Shown in pieces: positions 17,045 through 25,035 of a stretch of DNA of 64,000 bases. Within the stretch, counting starts at the first letter, position 1, and every line of letters begins with the position of its first letter. Origin of the DNA: Roseicella sp. DB1501 (GTDB lineage Bacteria; Pseudomonadota; Alphaproteobacteria; Acetobacterales; Acetobacteraceae). The notes below the pieces were generated by a model. The model searched no databases and was not told the DNA's origin. It was given only the letters and a program-made list of their open reading frames with translations. Where the stretch lies: NCBI RefSeq assembly GCF_013112485.1, contig NZ_JABFHG010000005.1, positions 124,001 through 188,000 of the forward strand, given 5' to 3'. Position numbers and translations under genes: made by a program.

Positions 17045-18577
17045 ATGAAGGTTTTCATGGACCATCCCGAAACCCGCACCCGGGCGCGCATGATGGTTGC
17101 CGGGATTGCCTGGAACGCTGCCGGGCGCGGCCTGCCGCTGCTGCTCGCCCTGCTGCTGACGCCGATCCTGGTGCACCAGCTCGGCCTCGACCGCTGGGGC
17201 CTCTTCACCCTGGCGCTGGCCATGGTGGGCGTCTTCGGCGTCTTCGACCTCGGCGTCGGCCAGGCCCTGACCCGCGCGCTGTCGGAGCGCATCGGCGCCG
17301 GGCGCGAGGAGGAGGCCGCTGGCCTGGTCGGGGCCGCCCTCGCGGTGCTCGCCGCAATCAGCCTGGTGATGGCGCTCGGCCTCTGGCTCGGCATCCCCTG
17401 GCTGGTCGAGCGCGGGCTCCGGGTGCCGCCGGCGCTGCAGCCGCAGGCCGTGGCCGGACTGCGCGTGCTCGCCGCCGCGGCGCCGCTGATCGTGCTGAAC
17501 GCCGCGCTCTGGGGCGTGCTGGCGGCCTATCAACGCTTCCGCGCCGCCAATCTGGTGACCATCCCGGTCAACCTCTTCTACTATCTTGGCCCGGTTCTCG
17601 TCCTGCTGGTCTGGGATAGCCTGGCGGCGGTGATGCTGGCGCTGGTCGCGGTGCGGCTGGCCAACACCCTCTCCTACCTGCTGCTGCTGCGCCGGCTGGT
17701 CCGGCAGGTGCTGACGACGCCGCTGCGGCTCCGGCTGGTGCTGCCGCTGCTGCGGATCGGCGGCTGGATGACCTTCTCCGGCCTGCTGACCCAGGCGCTG
17801 CTCTATGCCGACCGCTTCCTGATCGGCGCGCTGCTCTCGCTCACCGCGGTCGCCTACTACGCCACGCCGCTCGACCTCGTCATGCGGGTCTGGATGCTGC
17901 CGGTGGCGGTGGCGCAGACCCTGCTGCCGGCCTTCGCCTCGGCCTATGCCACCATGCCGCGGCAGACCGCCTCGCTGCTCCGCCGCGGCGGGCTGATGGT
18001 GATGGGCCTGGTGCTGCCGGTCGGGCTGCTGCTGGCGGGCGGCGGGCAGCAGGTGCTCGGCCTCTGGCTCGGGGCGGAGTTCGCCGCCGGTGGCGGCCAG
18101 GTGCTGCGCATCCTCGGCGTCGGCATCTTCTTCTCCTGCCTCGCCTTCGTGCCGGCGGCGCTGATCGACGCGATCGGCCGGCCGGATGCGACGGCGCGCT
18201 TCGCCCTGCTGCAGGCGCTCCTCTACCTGCCGCTCGCCGCGCTGCTGCTGCTCTGGCTCGGCATCGAGGGCGCGGCCATCGCCTGGACGGTCCGCTGCGC
18301 CGTGGACGCGCTCGGCAAGCTCTGGCTCGCCGGGCGGCTCTATCCGGCGGTGCAGGAGGCGGCGGCCCGGCTGCTGCCGCCGCTCGCCCTGGCAGCCGGC
18401 GCGCTCGCCCTGCTGCCGGCCGTGCCAGGCCTCGCGCCGGCGGCGCTGCTCGGCCTCGCCGGCCTCGCGGGCTTCGGGCTGCTGGCGCTGCGGAGCCTGG
18501 AGCCGGAGGAGAAGGCCCGGCTGCGCGGCCTGCTGCGACATCCGGGCGGGGCGCTGCGCGCCGGGAGCGGCGTCTGA
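17045..18577 (+). CDS. Polysaccharide flippase, Wzx/MOP superfamily
   Basis: A 510-aa polytopic protein with about 14 hydrophobic segments. The N-terminus (IAWNAAGRGLPLLLALLLTPILVHQLGLDRWGLFTLALAM, read in two pieces) and DLGVGQALTRALSERIG are typical of the oligosaccharide-flippase branch of the MOP family, which moves undecaprenyl-linked repeat units to the periplasmic side of the inner membrane. The stop TGA overlaps the ATG of the next gene (TGATG at 18575-18579), so translation is coupled. ATG 17045 is used; ATG 17057 is a possible alternative. Confidence 0.88.
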   Translation: MKVFMDHPETRTRARMMVAGIAWNAAGRGLPLLLALLLTPILVHQLGLDRWGLFTLALAMVGVFGVFDLGVGQALTRALSERIGAGREEEAAGLVGAALAVLAAISLVMALGLWLGIPWLVERGLRVPPALQPQAVAGLRVLAAAAPLIVLNAALWGVLAAYQRFRAANLVTIPVNLFYYLGPVLVLLVWDSLAAVMLALVAVRLANTLSYLLLLRRLVRQVLTTPLRLRLVLPLLRIGGWMTFSGLLTQALLYADRFLIGALLSLTAVAYYATPLDLVMRVWMLPVAVAQTLLPAFASAYATMPRQTASLLRRGGLMVMGLVLPVGLLLAGGGQQVLGLWLGAEFAAGGGQVLRILGVGIFFSCLAFVPAALIDAIGRPDATARFALLQALLYLPLAALLLLWLGIEGAAIAWTVRCAVDALGKLWLAGRLYPAVQEAAARLLPPLALAAGALALLPAVPGLAPAALLGLAGLAGFGLLALRSLEPEEKARLRGLLRHPGGALRAGSGV

Positions 18578-19659
18578 TGCCCATCGCCATCAATGGCCGC
18601 TTCCTCGGCCAGCGGGTGACCGGCGTGCAGCGCTTCGCCAGCGAGATCACCCGCGCCCTGGATGCGCTGGCCGGCGAGTTCCGGCTGCCCGATGCGCGGC
18701 TGTTGCGCCCCGCCGGGACCGGCGCCTCGCCCTTCCGGGCGCTGCGCGACGGCGCCGCGGCGCTGCTCCGCGGCCAGGGCTGGGAGCAGTTCGAGCTGCC
18801 GCTGCGCGCCCGCGGCTGCACCCTGGTCAGTCTCGGCAACACCGCGCCTCTCGCCATGGGCCGCAACCAGCTCGTCGTCATCCACGACGCCGGTGCCTTC
18901 GACACGCCGGAGAGCTACTCCACCGCCTTCCGCAGCTGGTACCGGGCGCTGCATCTCGCGCTGGCGCGGGCCGGCGCGCGCATCGTCACCGTCTCGGAAT
19001 TCTCCCGCGGCCGGATCGCGCATCATCTCCGGCTCGATCCGGCCCGCATCGGCGTGCTACCGGAAGGGGCGGAACACATCCACCGGGCGCCGGCCGCGGC
19101 CGAGGTTCTGGCGCGCCACGGCCTGCAGCCGGGCCGCTACGCGCTCGTCGTCGGCAACCCCGCGGCGCACAAGAACCTGGCGGCGCTGGCCGATTGCGCC
19201 GGGCTGCTGGCCCGGCATGGCTGCCTCCTCGCCGTCGCCGGCGCCGCCGATCCCGCAGTCTACCGCCAGGGCGGCGGGGTGGATGCCGGCGCCGCGGCGG
19301 TGCGGGCGCTCGGCCGGGTCAGCGATGCCGAGCTGCGCGCGCTCTACGAATCGGCGCTGTGCCTGCTCTTTCCCTCCCGCTACGAAGGCTTCGGCCTGCC
19401 GCCGCTCGAGGCCATGGCCTGCGGCTGCCCGGTTGTCGCCGCCGCCTCCGGCGCGGTGCCCGAGGTCTGCGGCGCGGCCGCGCTCTGGTTCGATCCGGCG
19501 GCCGAGAATGCCCTGCCAGCCGCCCTCGCGCGGCTGCTGCAGGAGGAAGGCCTGGCGGCCAGCCTGCGCGAGCAGGGCCTGGCCCGGGCTGCGGGTTTCA
19601 CCTGGCGTGCCGCCGCGGAACGGCTGCTCGCCCTGCTGCCAGGGGAGCGCGGGTGGTGA
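18577..19659 (+). CDS. Glycosyltransferase, GT4
   Basis: A 360-aa GT-B glycosyltransferase, mannosyltransferase-like. N-terminal INGRFLGQRVTGVQRFASEI is the donor-side loop of GT4 enzymes acting on exopolysaccharides; HDAGAFDTPESYS and IVTVSEFSRGRIAHHL follow; the C-terminal domain has ALVVGNPAAHKNLAAL, then LLFPSRYEGFGLPPLEAMACGCPVVAAASGAVPEVCG with the E-x7-E pair. Starts 1 bp inside the flippase stop and ends overlapping the next start (GTGA), so it is coupled on both sides. Confidence 0.9.
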   Translation: MPIAINGRFLGQRVTGVQRFASEITRALDALAGEFRLPDARLLRPAGTGASPFRALRDGAAALLRGQGWEQFELPLRARGCTLVSLGNTAPLAMGRNQLVVIHDAGAFDTPESYSTAFRSWYRALHLALARAGARIVTVSEFSRGRIAHHLRLDPARIGVLPEGAEHIHRAPAAAEVLARHGLQPGRYALVVGNPAAHKNLAALADCAGLLARHGCLLAVAGAADPAVYRQGGGVDAGAAAVRALGRVSDAELRALYESALCLLFPSRYEGFGLPPLEAMACGCPVVAAASGAVPEVCGAAALWFDPAAENALPAALARLLQEEGLAASLREQGLARAAGFTWRAAAERLLALLPGERGW

Positions 19660-20780
19660 GGGTCGCGATCATCCACGAATGGCTGGAGAGCTATTCCGGC
19701 TCGGAACGCGTCGTCGAGCAGATGCTCGATCTCTGGCCGCATGCCGATCTCTTCGCGGTCTGCGACATGCTGCCCGAGAACGAGCGCGGCTTCCTGCGCG
19801 GGCGGGAGGTGCGGACCAGCTTCATCCAGGACCTGCCCTTCGCGCGGCGGCATTTCCGCAAGTATCTCGGCCTGATGCCGCTGGCGGTCGAGCAGTTCGA
19901 TCTCTCCGGCTACGACCTCGTCCTCTCCTCGAACCATGCCGTCGCCAAGGGCGTCATCACCGGGCCGGGCCAGCTGCATGTGAGCTACGTGCACAGCCCG
20001 ATGCGCTACGCCTGGGACTTGCAGCACCAGTATCTCCGCCAGACCGGGCTCGAGCGCGGGCCGATGTCGCTCTACACGCGCTGGCTGCTGCACCGGCTGC
20101 GGCTCTGGGACCGGGCCTCGGCGGCGGGGGTCGATTCCATCGTCGCCAACAGCACCTATATCGCCGACCGCATCGCCAAGACCTGGCGCCGCAACGCCAC
20201 GGTGATCCATCCGCCGGTCGATGTAGACCATTTCGCGCTCAGCGAATCGCGGGAGGACCACTACCTGATCGCCGCCCGCATGGTGCCCTACAAGCGCGTC
20301 GAGCTGGTGGCCGAGGCCTTCCGCGCCATGCCGGAGCGGCGCCTTGTCATCTGCGGCGACGGGCCGGGCCTCGCCCAGGTGCGCGCCGCCGCGGCCGGCG
20401 CGCCGAACATCGAGCTGCGCGGCCGGGTGCCGCAGACCGAGCTGATCGCCCTCACCCGCAGCGCCCGCGCCTTCGTCTACGCCGCCGAGGAGGATTTCGG
20501 CATCGGCATGGTGGAGGCGCAGGCCTGCGGCACGCCGCTGATCGCCTTTGGCCGCGGCGGGGCGCGGGACATCGTCCGCCCCGGCACCGGGCTGCTCTTC
20601 GGCGAGCAGAGCGCGGAGTCGATCGCCGCCGCGGTGCGCCGCTTCGAGACGCTGGCGCCGGCCATGGACCCGCGAAGCTGCCGGGCGAATGCCATGCGCT
20701 TCTCGGTCTCGGCCTTCCGGGCCCGCTTCCGCTCGCATGTCGAGGGGTTGATGGAGGAGCGGAAGGCGGCGGCGGCATGA
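19656..20780 (+). CDS. Glycosyltransferase, GT4
   Basis: A 374-aa GT-B enzyme. It opens RVAIIHEWLESYSGSERVV, typical of GT4 enzymes with a mannosyl/fucosyl role, and keeps VSYVHSPMRYAWDL, VANSTYIADRI, VIHPPVDVDHF, the donor site YLIAARMVPYKRVELVAEAF and EDFGIGMVEAQACGTPLIAFGRGGARDIV. Start choice: GTG 19656 overlaps the previous stop as GTGA and has AGGGGAG 8 nt upstream; GTG 19653 is the next best. The stop overlaps the ATG of the following GT2 gene (ATGA, 20777-20780). Confidence 0.9.
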   Translation: MRVAIIHEWLESYSGSERVVEQMLDLWPHADLFAVCDMLPENERGFLRGREVRTSFIQDLPFARRHFRKYLGLMPLAVEQFDLSGYDLVLSSNHAVAKGVITGPGQLHVSYVHSPMRYAWDLQHQYLRQTGLERGPMSLYTRWLLHRLRLWDRASAAGVDSIVANSTYIADRIAKTWRRNATVIHPPVDVDHFALSESREDHYLIAARMVPYKRVELVAEAFRAMPERRLVICGDGPGLAQVRAAAAGAPNIELRGRVPQTELIALTRSARAFVYAAEEDFGIGMVEAQACGTPLIAFGRGGARDIVRPGTGLLFGEQSAESIAAAVRRFETLAPAMDPRSCRANAMRFSVSAFRARFRSHVEGLMEERKAAAA

Positions 20781-21733
20781 AGCTCAGCCTCATCGTCGCC
20801 ACGCGGGGCCGCGACCGCGAGCTCGGCGCACTCTTCGAGAGCCTCGCCGCGCAGGCGGAGCCGGCGCTCGAGGTCATCCTGGTCGACCAGAATGCCGATG
20901 ACCGGCTGGCGCCCATCGTCGCCGCCTGGCGCGACCGGCTGGCGATCACCTGGCGGCGCAGCGCGCGGGCGCATGCCAATCACGCGCGCAACCTGGGCCT
21001 GGCGCTGGCGCGCGGCGGGATCGTCGGCTTTCCCGATGACGACTGCCTGTTCCCGCCCGGCCTGGTCGCCCGCGTCCTCGCCGGCTTCGCCGCCGATCCG
21101 GGCCTGGCGATCCTCACCGGCCCCGCCGCCTCGCCGGCGGGCGGGCTCGGCTCCGGCCGCTGGCGCTCCGAGGCCGGCGCCATCGACGCGACGAATGTCT
21201 GGACCAGCGTGATCGAGTTCAACCTCTTCCTCCGCCGCGCCGTTGCCCTCGCCATGGGCGGCTTCGACGAGCGCCTCGGCCCGGGCACGCCGCTCGGCTC
21301 GACCGAGGGCAACGACCTGGTGCTGCGCGCCATCCGCGCCGGCCATGCGGCGCGCTACGACCCGGCGCAGCGCGTCCTGCATCCGGACAAGCGGCTGACG
21401 CCGGTCGCGGTGCAGCGCGCCGCGCTCTATGGCCGCGGCATGGGCTTCGTGCTGCGGCGGCATGCGGTGCCGGCGGGCACCTGGCTGCCCTTCCTGATGC
21501 GCCCGCTCGGCGGCGCGCTGCTCGCCGCGGCGCGCGGCCAGGGGCTGGCAGCGCGCTACTACGCCGCGACGCTGCGCGGCCGGATCGCCGGCTTCCTGAC
21601 GCCGGATGCCGCCTCCGGCCTGCCCCTGCCGGCCCTGCCCGACGCCGCCCCCTCGGGCGCAGCCCCTTCTGGCACGGCCCCCTCCAGCGCAACCCTGCCC
21701 GCCCCGACCCTGCCGGCGCCGACCGGAGCCTGA
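20777..21733 (+). CDS. Glycosyltransferase, GT2, with Pro/Ala-rich C-terminal tail
   Basis: A 318-aa GT-A family 2 enzyme. LSLIVATRGRDRELGALFESL is the first nucleotide-binding strand and helix, VILVDQNADD the second, and FPDDDCLFPPGL the DxD metal/nucleotide-sugar site; ATNVWTSVIEFNLFLRR and GTPLGSTEGNDLVLRAI provide the acceptor-side acidic motif. The last ~40 residues are a low-complexity tail with repeated A-P-S-G-x-A-P and L-P-A-P-T units, probably unstructured. Four-base overlap with the previous gene; the next gene starts 2 bp after its stop. Confidence 0.88.
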   Translation: MKLSLIVATRGRDRELGALFESLAAQAEPALEVILVDQNADDRLAPIVAAWRDRLAITWRRSARAHANHARNLGLALARGGIVGFPDDDCLFPPGLVARVLAGFAADPGLAILTGPAASPAGGLGSGRWRSEAGAIDATNVWTSVIEFNLFLRRAVALAMGGFDERLGPGTPLGSTEGNDLVLRAIRAGHAARYDPAQRVLHPDKRLTPVAVQRAALYGRGMGFVLRRHAVPAGTWLPFLMRPLGGALLAAARGQGLAARYYAATLRGRIAGFLTPDAASGLPLPALPDAAPSGAAPSGTAPSSATLPAPTLPAPTGA

Positions 21734-21735
21734 GC

Positions 21736-22599
21736 ATGCGGATCGCCATCGGCATCGCCACGCGCGGCCGGGCCGCCATCCTGGCCGAGACCCTGCGCGA
21801 GCTGGCGCGGCAGACCCGGCCGCCCGAGCGCATCATCGTCAGCCATGCCGCGCCGGCCGATATCGGGCCGCCGCATCCGGGCGTTGAGTACCTGCAGGGC
21901 GCCGCCGGCCTGCCGCGGCAGCGCAACGCCATCCTGGACGCCGCCGGGGATTGCGACCTGGTGCTGTTCCTCGACGACGACTTCCTGCCGGCGCCCGACT
22001 ACCTGCAGGTGACCGCCGAGGTCTTCGCCAGCCTGCCCGATTGCGTGGTCACCACCGGCACCGTGCTGGCCGACGGCGCCAACGGCCCCGGCTTCACCCC
22101 GGCCGAGGGCCGCGCCATCCTCGCCCGGGACGGCCAGGCCGGCGATCCGCTCGCCGTCGCGCCGCATTTCAACGGCTATGGCTGCAACATGGCGGTCCGC
22201 ATGGCGGTCGTGCGGCGGCACGGCATCCGCGTCGACGAGGCGCTGCCGCTCTATGCCTGGTACGAGGACATCGACTTCACCCGGCAGCTCGGCCGGCATG
22301 GCCGCATTCTCCGCCTCGCCGGGGCGCGCGGCGTGCATCTCGGCACCAAGCTCGGCCGGACCCCGGGGCGGCGGCTCGGCTATTCGCAGGTGGCGAACTC
22401 GGTCTACCTCGCCCGCAAGGGCACCTATCCCTGGTCGCATGCCCTGCCGAGCTTGCTGCGGCATACGCTGAAGAACGCGCTCCGCGCCCCCTGGCCGGAA
22501 CCCTGGGCGGATCGCTGGGGGCGGTTCCGCGGCAACCTGATCGCCCTCGCCGACTGGGCGCGGGGCCGCGTGACGCCGGGCCGGATCCTGGAGCTCTAG
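21736..22599 (+). CDS. Glycosyltransferase, GT2
   Basis: A 287-aa GT-A enzyme. IAIGIATRGRAAILAETL opens the domain, LVLFLDDDFLPAPDYL is the DxD-type site, and FNGYGCNMAVRM followed by YAWYEDIDFTRQLGRHG gives the E-D-x-D catalytic/acceptor motif. A hydrophilic C-terminal region with a possible amphipathic helix follows. Spacing of 2 bp from the previous gene and 3 bp to the next gene places it in the exopolysaccharide operon. Confidence 0.9.
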   Translation: MRIAIGIATRGRAAILAETLRELARQTRPPERIIVSHAAPADIGPPHPGVEYLQGAAGLPRQRNAILDAAGDCDLVLFLDDDFLPAPDYLQVTAEVFASLPDCVVTTGTVLADGANGPGFTPAEGRAILARDGQAGDPLAVAPHFNGYGCNMAVRMAVVRRHGIRVDEALPLYAWYEDIDFTRQLGRHGRILRLAGARGVHLGTKLGRTPGRRLGYSQVANSVYLARKGTYPWSHALPSLLRHTLKNALRAPWPEPWADRWGRFRGNLIALADWARGRVTPGRILEL

Positions 22600-22602
22600 C
22601 CG

Positions 22603-23403
22603 GTGCAGGATGTCGCCTTCTTCGCCTCCAAGCTGCTCTGGTGGCCGGTGCGGCCCGGCACCGCCGCCATCCTGCTCGCCATCATCGGCCTCGCATTGCT
22701 GTGGCGCGGCCGGCGCGCCGGGCGCTGGCCGGCGCTGTTTGGCATCGGCTTCTTCGCCCTCCTCGCCCTGCTGCCCCTCGACCAGCCGGTGCTGCGGCCG
22801 CTGGAGAACCGCTTCCCCCGCCCGGCGCAGGAGCCGGCGCATGTCGACGGCATCGTCGTGCTCGGCGGCGCGGTGGAGCAGCACCTGACCAAGGCGCACG
22901 GCATCCCGGCGCTGAACGGCGCCGCCGAGCGGATGACCGAGCCGGTCGCGCTCATGCGCCGGCATCCGGAGGCGCGGCTGGTCTTCACCGGCGGCTCCGC
23001 CAGCCTCGCCCCCGACGGCAGCACCGAGGCCGATGTGGCGCGACGGCTCTGGCTCGATCTCGGCGTGCCGCCCGATCGCATGGACTTCGAGACCCGGTCG
23101 CGCAACACCTTCGAGAATGCCGCTTTCACCCTGCGCATGGTCGGGCCGAAGCCGGGCGAGACCTGGCTGCTGATCACCTCGGCCAGCCACATGCCGCGCA
23201 GCATGGGCGTGTTCCGCCGGGTGGGCTGGGCGGGCATCATCGCCTGGCCGGTGAACTACCGCACGAGCCTCGACCCGCAGGTCTGGCTCGACGGGACCCT
23301 GCCGGCCCGGCTGCGGGATTTCGAATGGGGCACGCGGGAGTGGGTCGGGCTGGCCGCCTATTGGCTCATGGGCCGCACGGACGCGCTTTTCCCTGCTCCA
23401 TGA
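22603..23403 (+). CDS. YdcF/ElyC-family membrane protein (DUF218)
   Basis: A 266-aa protein with two N-terminal hydrophobic helices (TAAILLAIIGLALLW and FGIGFFALLALLPL) and a periplasmic or cytoplasmic DUF218 domain: GIVVLGGAVEQ, ARLVFTGGSAS, DFETRSRNTFENA and LLITSASHMPRSMGVFRR, all standard ElyC/SanA/YdcF signatures. ElyC is linked to undecaprenyl-phosphate economy and envelope polysaccharide synthesis, which suits its place as the last gene of the exopolysaccharide operon. The start is GTG 22603, 3 bp past the previous stop. Confidence 0.88.
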   Translation: MQDVAFFASKLLWWPVRPGTAAILLAIIGLALLWRGRRAGRWPALFGIGFFALLALLPLDQPVLRPLENRFPRPAQEPAHVDGIVVLGGAVEQHLTKAHGIPALNGAAERMTEPVALMRRHPEARLVFTGGSASLAPDGSTEADVARRLWLDLGVPPDRMDFETRSRNTFENAAFTLRMVGPKPGETWLLITSASHMPRSMGVFRRVGWAGIIAWPVNYRTSLDPQVWLDGTLPARLRDFEWGTREWVGLAAYWLMGRTDALFPAP

Positions 23404-23406
23404 CCG

Positions 23407-23426
23407 GGCCGGGGCGGCGCCCGGCC
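23407..23426 (+). terminator. Hairpin after the exopolysaccharide operon
   Basis: GGCCGGG-N6-CCCGGCC starts 4 bp after the YdcF stop codon. It separates the exopolysaccharide genes from the ECF/RND unit. No T-run. Confidence 0.45.
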
Positions 23427-23473
23427 AGGATCGCGGGGCGCGCCGCGTGGGTTGGGCGGGCGGCGCGCGTACC

Positions 23474-24151
23474 ATGCCGCAACCGCCGATGCCGATCCCG
23501 CTCGCCCAATCCCCCGACGCCGCCGAGGCCCTGCTGCGCCGGGCCGACCTCCTCGCCGCCCTGCCCCGGGCGGCTGCCCCGCCCGTGCGGCCGACCGGGC
23601 TGATGCCGCGGGAGGCGGCGGAGGACGACACGCTCATGGCCTGGGCGGCAGCCGGCGACCGCGCCGCCTTCGGCGTGCTGGTGGCCCGACATGGCGAGCG
23701 GGCGCTGCGCATCGCGCTGCGCGTCCTCGGCAATGCCGAGGAGGCGGAGGAGGTGGCGCAGGAGGCTTTCCTGCGCGCCTGGCAGGCCGCCGCCAGCTTC
23801 GATCCCGCCCGCGCCCGCTTCACCACCTGGCTGCACCGGATCACCCTCAACCTGGCGATCGACCGCAGCCGGCGGCGCGGCAAGGCCGTCAATGCCGACG
23901 AGGAGGCCCTGGCCCGACTCGCCGATCCGGCGCCGGGACCGGAGGCCGCAGCCGTCGCGGCCGAGGATCGCGCCGCCCTGGCCGATGCGCTGGCGCGGCT
24001 GCCCGCCCGGCAGCGCGCCGCCATCGCCCTCGCCTATGAGGAGGGGCTGAGCGGCGCCGAGGCGGCCGCGCTGCTGGATGTCTCGGAGCGGGCGCTGGAG
24101 GGCCTGCTGCGCCGCGCCCGCCTGATGCTGCGGAGGCTGATGACGTCATGA
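23474..24151 (+). CDS. ECF-type RNA polymerase sigma factor
   Basis: About 225 aa. Region 2 is seen as DRAAFGVLVARHGERALRIALRVLG, EEAEEVAQEAFLRAW and FTTWLHRITLNLAIDRSRRR; region 4 as ALARLPARQRAAIALAYEEGLSGAEAAALLDVSERALEGLLRRAR, a helix-turn-helix for the -35 element. The ~55-residue N-terminal leader is Pro/Ala-rich. ATG 23474 is chosen over GTG 23447. The stop overlaps the ATG of the next gene (ATGA at 24148-24151). Because the next genes encode an anti-sigma-like and a periplasmic sensor-type protein followed by an efflux pump, it probably controls this unit. Confidence 0.92.
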   Translation: MPQPPMPIPLAQSPDAAEALLRRADLLAALPRAAAPPVRPTGLMPREAAEDDTLMAWAAAGDRAAFGVLVARHGERALRIALRVLGNAEEAEEVAQEAFLRAWQAAASFDPARARFTTWLHRITLNLAIDRSRRRGKAVNADEEALARLADPAPGPEAAAVAAEDRAALADALARLPARQRAAIALAYEEGLSGAEAAALLDVSERALEGLLRRARLMLRRLMTS

Positions 24152-24594
24152 CCCCGTCCCGCTTCGCCCGCCTGCTCGATACCCATGGCGCCCGGCCCGA
24201 GGCTTGGCCGACGGCCCGCCGCGCCGAGGCCGAGGCGCTGCTCGGCCGCTCGGCCGAGGCACGGCGGCAGCTCGCCGCGGCGCAGCGCCTCGATGCGGCG
24301 CTGGAGCGGGCGCTGCCGCAGCCCTCGCCGGCGGCGCTGGCCCGGCTGCAGGCGCGGGTGGCGCGGGAGATCGCCCGCTCGCCCCTGCCGGCGCCGCCCC
24401 ACCCCTGGGCCCACGCCTGGGCCCGGCTCGGCCTTGCGCTGCGACCGGCCGCGCCTGCGGGCTATGGCGCGCTGGCGGCGATGGCCACCTGCGCGCTCTG
24501 GCTCAGCCTCGCCCCCTCGCCGGCGGTCAGCGACCCGATCGGGGACCCGCTGGCGCCGTTGCAGACCCTGCCTCTCGCGGAGGATCCGCTCTGA
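24148..24594 (+). CDS. Putative anti-sigma factor, single membrane span
   Basis: A 148-aa protein. The N-terminal ~75 residues are charged and helical with Ala/Arg/Glu-rich repeats (as in the sigma-binding domain of short anti-sigma factors); a hydrophobic helix near residues 110-128 (GYGALAAMATCALWLSLAP) would anchor it in the inner membrane; the short tail would be periplasmic. The zinc-type H-x3-C-x2-C motif is absent. Call is based mainly on position between a sigma gene (4-bp overlap) and a periplasmic sensor-type gene (overlap at 24591-24594). Confidence 0.6.
   Translation: MTPSRFARLLDTHGARPEAWPTARRAEAEALLGRSAEARRQLAAAQRLDAALERALPQPSPAALARLQARVAREIARSPLPAPPHPWAHAWARLGLALRPAAPAGYGALAAMATCALWLSLAPSPAVSDPIGDPLAPLQTLPLAEDPL
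24579..24583 (+). promoter_or_regulatory. Ribosome binding site pointing to a CTG start
   Basis: GGAGG ends 7 nt before CTG 24591. No ATG, GTG or TTG lies in frame between this site and the membrane helix of the next protein, so the site decides the start. Confidence 0.6.
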
Positions 24595-25031
24595 TCCGCT
24601 GGCCATCCGGCCGGTCGCTGCTCGTCGCGGCGCTCGGCGCATCCCTTGCCGTCAACCTGGTGCTCGGCGCCTTCCTGGTCTTCTCCGGCGGCCCGCACGA
24701 GCGTCGCGGCCGCGGCCTCGATCGCCTGGTGAGCCGGATCGAGGCGGCGCTGCCGGCCGAGGACCGGCCGAAATTCCGCGCCGTGCTCGATGCCGAGCGC
24801 GACCGCTACGCCCCGCAGCTCGCCGCGCTGCGCGCCGCGAGCGGCAAGGTGGACGAGGCCACGGCGCGCGAGCCCTTCGATGCCGCCGCCCTGCATGCGG
24901 CGCTCGATGCCTGGACGGAGCGCTGGGCGGCCTTCAACGCCGCCTTCAACGGCACCATGGTGCATGCCATGCAGGCCGTCTCGCCGACAGGGCGGGCGCA
25001 GATCGCCGCCGCGCGCCGGCAGGGGCGCTAG
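24591..25031 (+). CDS. Periplasmic heavy-metal-sensor-type protein (CnrX/ZraP-like), probable CTG start
   Basis: About 146 aa: a short basic start, one hydrophobic helix (LLVAALGASLAVNLVLGAFLVF), then an all-helical periplasmic domain with LVSRIEAALPAEDRPKF, APQLAALRAASGKVDEATAREPFDAAAL and the end MQAVSPTGRAQIAAARRQGR, which is the pattern of the metal-resistance sensor family seen in related bacteria. These proteins sense or buffer metal ions or envelope stress for an ECF system. The only start consistent with the ribosome site and the overlap is CTG 24591, forming CTGA with the upstream stop. The next gene begins 4 bp after its stop. Confidence 0.75.
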   Translation: MIRWPSGRSLLVAALGASLAVNLVLGAFLVFSGGPHERRGRGLDRLVSRIEAALPAEDRPKFRAVLDAERDRYAPQLAALRAASGKVDEATAREPFDAAALHAALDAWTERWAAFNAAFNGTMVHAMQAVSPTGRAQIAAARRQGR

Positions 25032-25035
25032 GCCG

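Noticed and set aside
16151-18541. 796-codon open frame on the minus strand opposite the flippase and sugar transferase
   Set aside because: Gln/Arg/Pro-rich and without any family pattern; arises because GC-rich third positions on the coding strand leave few stops on the other. The plus-strand genes are clear.
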